Program-made: the position numbers and the translations under genes
The notes under the pieces: model-generated
Told to the model about the DNA's origin: nothing
Seen by the model: only the letters and a program-made list of their open reading frames with translations
Database searches by the model: none
In this document: positions 6,554 to 11,773 of the stretch, piece after piece
Position numbering within the stretch: the first letter of the stretch is position 1
Layout of the letters: each line of letters begins with the position of its first letter
NCBI GenBank assembly: GCA_013153825.1
Contig: JAADDP010000156.1
Coordinates: 1-11,773 of the forward strand
DNA: 11,773 nt
Direction: 5' to 3'
Origin: Campylobacterota bacterium
Lineage (GTDB): Bacteria > Campylobacterota > Campylobacteria > Campylobacterales > Sulfurovaceae

Positions 6554-7899
6554 TAAACCATTCTCCCCCATAGATAATAGGCGATACTAGATAGAGTTAC
6601 AACTCCTATAATATTTATCCAAAAACCAACCTTTGCCATATGGGATATTGGAATAACTCTAGAACTCATAACAATAGCATTTGGAGGGGTGGCAATTGGC
6701 AACATAAAGGCGTAACTTGCACTAACAGTTGCCACCATTAATATAAACATACCATCTTGAGATGGCATCTCCTTTGCAAAATCATAAAATATTGGAATTG
6801 CAATTGATGTCAATGCTGTATTGCTTGTAACCTCTGTAGAGAATGCCACAAATGCCGATACTAGAATAAATATTAAAAATATATGTAGAGATGCCATAGA
6901 TGATAGAGTGTTTGCTATCTCCGATGCCAATCCAGTTTTTGTGAATGCTAGAGCTATACTAAATCCTGCTCCAAACAGGAAAATTATCTCATAAGGTATA
7001 TCTCTAGTATCCTCCCAATCCAAAAATCCAACTTTTGGCATAAACATCAATAGACCAAAACCAAGTAGAACAAGTTTCTCATTTAGGGCAAACCCAAACA
7101 TCTGTTTTGAGAATGTGTTGACTATTAAAAGTAGAGCTAGAAGCCCCATTATTAAATATAGCCTCTTTTGTGTTCCATTCAACTCTATGCTATTTGAACC
7201 TATATCTCCAACACTCTCACCCCTAACACCAAATGAGATAATAAATGGCACTACAAGCAACATAATAGCCACAATAGGGGACATCATATATACCCACTTC
7301 CCAAAATCTACTAGGGGAAAACCTTTGTCCTCTAGAAACCCTAGCAGAATAAGATTTGGAGCTGTCCCAATAGGGGTAAGAATTCCCCCTATACTAGCCC
7401 CATATGCAGTAGCTAGTAGAAATCTAATCTTAAGTCTAATATTTTCACTTAGAAATAGTGCAATTGGCATAAGCAGAAGTGTAATTGTGGTATTTGATAG
7501 GATTGAGCTAAGTAGGGCTGATGTGATAGCTAAGGCGTATATAACACCAGTTGGTGTCTTTGGGAAGAGGCTCAAGAGCCTATTTGAAAAATACTCATGT
7601 AGTCTAGTCTTCTCAATTGCAATTGCCAACATAAAGCCACCCAAAAATAGAAAAATGATAGATTTTGAGTAATTTTTTGTGGTCTCATCTATATCAAGTA
7701 TTCCAAAAGTGGGAAATAAAATTATAGGTAAAATTGAGACAACCCCAAGTGGGAGAGCCTCATTTGTCCAGAGTGTCACTAAAAATGCCACAGTTCCAAC
7801 CAGTATAGACTGTCTAATATCAAATATTGTATATGCTAATCCAAAAAGAATTAGAGCAATTATAATAGCTATAAATATATCTTTATACTCTTTTATCAT
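6553..7899 (-). CDS. SLC13/DASS family sodium-coupled anion transporter
   Basis: A 448-residue inner-membrane carrier of the divalent anion:Na+ symporter family, whose members import dicarboxylates such as succinate, or sulfate. It has the inverted-repeat design of the family: the first SNT signature at 135-137 (SNTTITLLLMP), GGILTPIGTAPN at 171-182, a second SNT at 359-361 (TSNTALTSIAIP) and ATPPNAIV at 403-410. About eleven hydrophobic segments can be counted. The ATG has AGGAG eight bases upstream and a TATAAT 34-39 bases upstream. The stop overlaps the dprA start by one base. The substrate cannot be read from sequence; a C4-dicarboxylate or sulfate carrier is likely, and a metabolic link to ilvC is not evident. 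Confidence 0.92.
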   Translation of the reverse strand: MIKEYKDIFIAIIIALILFGLAYTIFDIRQSILVGTVAFLVTLWTNEALPLGVVSILPIILFPTFGILDIDETTKNYSKSIIFLFLGGFMLAIAIEKTRLHEYFSNRLLSLFPKTPTGVIYALAITSALLSSILSNTTITLLLMPIALFLSENIRLKIRFLLATAYGASIGGILTPIGTAPNLILLGFLEDKGFPLVDFGKWVYMMSPIVAIMLLVVPFIISFGVRGESVGDIGSNSIELNGTQKRLYLIMGLLALLLIVNTFSKQMFGFALNEKLVLLGFGLLMFMPKVGFLDWEDTRDIPYEIIFLFGAGFSIALAFTKTGLASEIANTLSSMASLHIFLIFILVSAFVAFSTEVTSNTALTSIAIPIFYDFAKEMPSQDGMFILMVATVSASYAFMLPIATPPNAIVMSSRVIPISHMAKVGFWINIIGVVTLSSIAYYLWGRMV

Positions 7900-7932
7900 C
7901 TTAAAATCTCCTATTAGTTTTAATGGAGAAGC

Positions 7933-7938
7933 ATTATA
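7933..7938 (-). promoter_or_regulatory. -10 element of the SLC13-dprA operon
   Basis: GATATAATGC on the minus strand contains a perfect TATAAT. The predicted start near 7926 gives a 27 nt leader before the transporter ATG. No clear -35 is present; the upstream run is A/T-rich (ATCAAAAATTTTAAG). It lies downstream of the ilvC hairpin, so the transporter and dprA probably have a transcript separate from ilvC. Confidence 0.5.
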
Positions 7939-7966
7939 TCTTAAAATTTTTGATATTGAGGAGGGG

Positions 7967-7984
7967 AACCACCAAGAGGTGGTT
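7967..7984 (-). terminator. Hairpin downstream of ilvC
   Basis: AACCACC and GGTGGTT form a perfect 7 bp stem with a four-base loop, ending 36 bases after the ilvC stop. It is the strongest compact hairpin between genes here. On the minus strand the stem is followed by TCCCCTCCTC rather than a run of T, so it is not a textbook intrinsic terminator; it may instead protect the ilvC 3' end or act with Rho. Confidence 0.45.
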
Positions 7985-8002
7985 GAGGGTTAAGAGTAGC
8001 TT

Positions 8003-9040
<1,038 letters not shown>

Positions 9041-9060
9041 TTAAGGTTTAAAAGTTTGGG

Positions 9061-9066
9061 ATTATA
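9061..9066 (-). promoter_or_regulatory. -10 element of ilvC
   Basis: GATATAATCCC on the minus strand holds a perfect TATAAT, predicting a start near 9054 and a leader of about 26 nt. There is no recognisable -35. The upstream sequence includes a run of seven A (9082-9088, T on this strand) and the palindrome at 9090-9103. The leader is too short for a leucine-type attenuator peptide. Confidence 0.5.
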
Positions 9067-9089
9067 TCTAAAGATTTTCTTAAAAAAAC

Positions 9090-9103
9090 TTAATATAAAT
9101 CAA
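9090..9103. promoter_or_regulatory. CRP/FNR-type operator candidate upstream of nosZ
   Basis: TTAAT-ATAA-ATCAA matches the FNR consensus TTGAT-N4-ATCAA at nine of ten defined positions. Its centre (9096.5) is at -41.5 from a start predicted by the nosZ -10 at 9126-9131, the classic position for an activator touching polymerase. N2O respiration genes are commonly under CRP/FNR-family control in response to low oxygen or nitrogen oxides. The sequence match and spacing are seen; regulation is inferred. Confidence 0.5.
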
Positions 9104-9125
9104 TAAAAGTTGTAGCTTTTTCTAT

Positions 9126-9131
9126 TAGAAT
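9126..9131 (+). promoter_or_regulatory. -10 element of nosZ
   Basis: TAGAAT differs from TATAAT at one position. It predicts a start near 9138 and a 36 nt leader. No -35 is found at the right distance, as expected for a promoter that depends on an activator. A competing arrangement, TTGTAG (9110-9115) with TATATA (9132-9137) at 16 bp, is possible and would move the start to about 9144. Confidence 0.4.
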
Positions 9132-9173
9132 TATATAGTGCGATTTGCATTTAAAACAGATAGGTAGGTATTT

Positions 9174-11773
9174 ATGAAGAGCATTTTTAAAAGGCTATCT
9201 CTAATAGCCATTGGTGCATTGACAACGGTCTCTATCGCTTCGGCAGAGTCGGAGTTAGAGAAGGTTATGAAGGAGAGGGGGCTTACTCAGCAAGATATCC
9301 TAGCTGCAGCTAAGACATATACCCCTAGTGGTGGAAGAGATAAGTATATCGTATTTAGTTCAGGTGGACAGTCTGGGCAGGTTATGGTATATGGTGTTCC
9401 ATCTATGAGAATTTTAAAATATATTGGTGTCTTTACTCCAGAGCCTTGGCAGGGTTGGGGGTATGATGATGATACCAAGAAGATTTTAGCAGAGGGAAAA
9501 ATTAGAGGAAAGCAGATAACTTGGGGAGATACCCACCACCCAGGGCTATCGGAGACTAATGGAAAGTATGATGGGAAGTGGTTGGTAATTAATGATAAGG
9601 CTAACCCAAGAATTGCTGTAATAGATTTGAGCGACTTTGTTACAAAGCAGATTGTGGTAAACCCTGTATTTAAATCTGACCATGGAGGGGCATTTTTTAC
9701 CCCAAATAGTGAGTATATTATAGAGGCTTGTCAATATGGAGCTCCACTAGATAACAACTACCACCCGATGGAAGATTTTGCAGAGACATATAGAGGTGGG
9801 GTTACTATCTGGAAGTTTGACCATGACAAGGGGAGAATTCTTCCAGAAAAATCATTTACACTAGAGCTACCTCCATATATGCAGGATTTAAGTGATGCAG
9901 GAAAAGAGGCGAGTTATGGTTGGGGATTTACAAATAGCTTCAACTCAGAGCTATATACAGGTGGAATTGAGAAGGGGCTACCACCATTTGAGGCTGGATG
10001 CTCTAGAAATGATACCGACTTCCTACATGTATATAACTGGAAGAAGTTAGCAGAGTTGGCAAAAGATGATAAAAATGTAAAGATTGTAAATGGACATAGG
10101 GTTATTCCTATTGATGTGGCAGTTAAAAACGGTGCAATATTCCTAATTCCAGAGCCAAAATCTCCACACGGTGTTGATGTTAGCCCAGATGGAAAGTATA
10201 TCGTAGTTTGTGGAAAGCTAGATACACACGCAACAGTATATAGCTGGGAGAAGATACAAGATTTAATTAAGAAGAAGGATTTTGCAGGAAAAGACCCATA
10301 TGGTATCCCAATTTTAGATATGAAAAAGGCTATGCACTGCCAAGCAGAGTTGGGCTTAGGACCTCTACACAATCAGTTTGGGAAGAAGTGGAAAAATGGG
10401 GAGATTTACACCTCACTATATGTTGATAGCCAAGTTGTCAGATGGGATTATCTAACATGTAAGGTTGAGGATAGACAGAATGTAAACTACAATATTGGTC
10501 ACCTATGTGGAATGGAAGGAAAATCTGAAGACCCACAAGGCGAGTATATCATCGCTCTAAATAAGTTAGCAATTGATAGATTTAACAATATTGGACCTCT
10601 ACATCCACAAAACCACCAGCTAATTGATGTTAGTGGAAAGAAGATGCAACTTCTATATGATATGCCAATCCCTCTAGGTGAACCACACCAAGCAGTAGCA
10701 ATTAGAGTTGATAAGCTCCACCCACATGTAAGATATAAGATGGGAACTAGTGCATTTACAGGTGAGACCCATGTAGGAAAGACCCTAGCAGGACAGGAGA
10801 AGATTGTAAGAGATGGTGACCATGTCTATGTGTATGGGACAGTTGTAAGAAGCCATATCAACCCAGAGCATGTAACTGTAAATAAGGGAGATACTGTAAC
10901 TTTCTATCTAACAAACCTAGAGAGAGCAGAGGATGAGACTCACGGATTTACAATCGACCTATATAATGTTCACACATCACTAGAGCCAGGTAAGACGGTA
11001 GCTGTTACATTTAAAGCTGACATGGAAGGGGTATTCCCATACTACTGTACTGAGTTCTGTTCAGCACTTCACCTAGAGATGATGGGTTATCTACTTGTTA
11101 AAGACCCAGATAAGAAGTATGAGTCTGCTAAGAAGCTCAAGATGGCTAAGATGAGTAAAGAGGAGCTAGAAAAAGAGTATAAGCAGATTGTAGCTACAAA
11201 TGATGCAACAGATAAGGTAATTCAAAGTGTTGTAAAATTCCTAAAAGAGAACCACTATGAGAAGTATCCAGTTGTAAAACAGCTTGTAGAGGATGCTCTA
11301 GACCAGTATGGAAAGATTCCAGAGCAGAAGAAGAAGGCAGATGAGGCGTATAAGGCTGGAGATGTAGATAAGGCTATTTTGTTTGAGAATATGATTTGGC
11401 AATATATGGTTAAGACTGCAGATGTTGGAATTAGAGCAAGAGACCTTCTAATTAGAAAAGTAGCTACCCCAATGAGCGACTCAGCTAAGAGAGGAGAAGA
11501 GGCGTTTAATGAGGGTGGCTGTGGTGGTTGCCATGTTGTGGGTAAAGTTAGTTCAGGCCCAGACCTAACTGGAGTTCTCCAGAGACATGAAGATGCAGAA
11601 AAGTGGGTTGCTGACTTTATTAAAGACCCAAAAAGCAAATATGACGACCCATATGTTAAGAGTATGATTGACTACTTTAATCTTAGAATGCCAGACCAAG
11701 GTATGAGCGATGAGCAGATTAAAGATATTATAGAGTACTTTAAGTGGATAGATAAGAACGCTAATCTATTCTA
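9174..11773 (+). CDS. nosZ: Nitrous oxide reductase NosZ with C-terminal cytochrome c (clade II)
   Basis: NosZ reduces N2O to N2 in the periplasm. The 866 codons in the window look nearly complete; the last two bases (TA) may begin the stop codon. Residues 1-24 (MKSIFKRLSL...ASA) are a Sec signal peptide without a twin-Arg motif, a mark of clade II. The seven-bladed propeller holds all seven His expected for the CuZ cluster: H121, H122, H170, H332, H399, H477, H505. The cupredoxin domain has the CuA ligands H590, C625, C629, H633 and M636, with Glu at 627 where clade I enzymes have Trp. After a helical linker (about 650-770) comes a monohaem cytochrome c domain with CGGCH at 783-787 and a likely axial M839. 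The ATG has AGGTAGG five bases upstream. Every Arg codon is AGA or AGG. Maturation genes (nosD, F, Y, L, G, H) would be expected to the right, outside the window. Confidence 0.97.
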   Translation, partial: MKSIFKRLSLIAIGALTTVSIASAESELEKVMKERGLTQQDILAAAKTYTPSGGRDKYIVFSSGGQSGQVMVYGVPSMRILKYIGVFTPEPWQGWGYDDDTKKILAEGKIRGKQITWGDTHHPGLSETNGKYDGKWLVINDKANPRIAVIDLSDFVTKQIVVNPVFKSDHGGAFFTPNSEYIIEACQYGAPLDNNYHPMEDFAETYRGGVTIWKFDHDKGRILPEKSFTLELPPYMQDLSDAGKEASYGWGFTNSFNSELYTGGIEKGLPPFEAGCSRNDTDFLHVYNWKKLAELAKDDKNVKIVNGHRVIPIDVAVKNGAIFLIPEPKSPHGVDVSPDGKYIVVCGKLDTHATVYSWEKIQDLIKKKDFAGKDPYGIPILDMKKAMHCQAELGLGPLHNQFGKKWKNGEIYTSLYVDSQVVRWDYLTCKVEDRQNVNYNIGHLCGMEGKSEDPQGEYIIALNKLAIDRFNNIGPLHPQNHQLIDVSGKKMQLLYDMPIPLGEPHQAVAIRVDKLHPHVRYKMGTSAFTGETHVGKTLAGQEKIVRDGDHVYVYGTVVRSHINPEHVTVNKGDTVTFYLTNLERAEDETHGFTIDLYNVHTSLEPGKTVAVTFKADMEGVFPYYCTEFCSALHLEMMGYLLVKDPDKKYESAKKLKMAKMSKEELEKEYKQIVATNDATDKVIQSVVKFLKENHYEKYPVVKQLVEDALDQYGKIPEQKKKADEAYKAGDVDKAILFENMIWQYMVKTADVGIRARDLLIRKVATPMSDSAKRGEEAFNEGGCGGCHVVGKVSSGPDLTGVLQRHEDAEKWVADFIKDPKSKYDDPYVKSMIDYFNLRMPDQGMSDEQIKDIIEYFKWIDKNANLF

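Noticed and set aside
6554..6571. Upstream ATG giving DprA six extra residues
   Set aside because: It lies within the transporter coding sequence with no ribosome site ahead, whereas the ATG at 6553 has GGGGGAG at a good distance and a TAATG overlap.
7115..7993. Two long plus-strand open frames (7115-7672 and 7679-7993) antisense to the transporter
   Set aside because: They mirror hydrophobic codons of the SLC13 gene, have no ribosome sites worth noting, and end in the ilvC hairpin region.
9914..10372. 152-codon minus-strand open frame within nosZ, and a further one at 11255-11638
   Set aside because: Both are antisense to nosZ, whose coding frame is supported by every copper and haem ligand; the antisense frames arise from the lack of stop-generating codons.

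Overview
The window reads as a piece of an A+T-rich (roughly 60-65 % by eye) chromosome of a free-living, denitrification-capable member of the Campylobacterota, in the broad neighbourhood of Sulfurovum/Sulfurimonas. The grounds are inference: (i) a nitrous oxide reductase with a Sec-type signal peptide and a C-terminal cytochrome c domain, the architecture known from Wolinella and relatives; (ii) ilvC and dprA lying close together, as in Helicobacter and Campylobacter; (iii) heavy use of AGA/AGG for Arg, ATA for Ile and CTA for Leu; (iv) dense packing with overlapping genes and promoters whose -10 is good but whose -35 is mostly weak. No RNA genes, insertion sequences, prophage blocks or CRISPR arrays are visible, and no gap without a gene exceeds 150 bp.

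Layout. 1-2432, minus strand: rsmD, a ClpP-like serine protease gene and ybgC form one tightly spaced operon (GTG, ATG and TTG starts; gaps of 28 and 2 bp). greA then has its own extended -10 promoter and is followed 4 bp later by argC, which is cut by the window edge. 2433-2540 is a divergent intergenic region with a near-consensus promoter driving 2541-4591, plus strand: a secreted VWA-domain protein overlapping by one base the fluoride-channel gene crcB/fluC. crcB converges on dnaJ and the two stop codons overlap. 4588-9028, minus strand: dnaJ, then dprA translationally coupled (TAATG) to an SLC13/DASS transporter gene, then ilvC. 9029-9173 is a second divergent region with a CRP/FNR-type palindrome. 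9174-11773, plus strand: nosZ, complete except possibly for its last residues or its stop codon.

How the genes fit together. Most are core housekeeping genes: arginine and branched-chain amino-acid synthesis (argC, ilvC), transcription elongation (greA), ribosome modification (rsmD), protein folding (dnaJ), transformation/recombination (dprA) and fluoride export (crcB). The accessory parts are the N2O-respiration gene nosZ at the right edge, the SLC13 carrier between ilvC and dprA, the VWA protein fused in transcription to crcB, and the ClpP-like protease. The most informative non-gene signals are a near-total absence of GATC (one site found by eye in 11.8 kb), an FNR-like box at exactly -41.5 from a predicted nosZ start, and an unusual promoter for the VWA-crcB operon whose -10 is flanked by a perfect inverted repeat and whose spacer holds a T8 tract. 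I see no clear new multi-gene system; the best candidates for undescribed biology are the ClpP-like protease and the VWA-CrcB pair.
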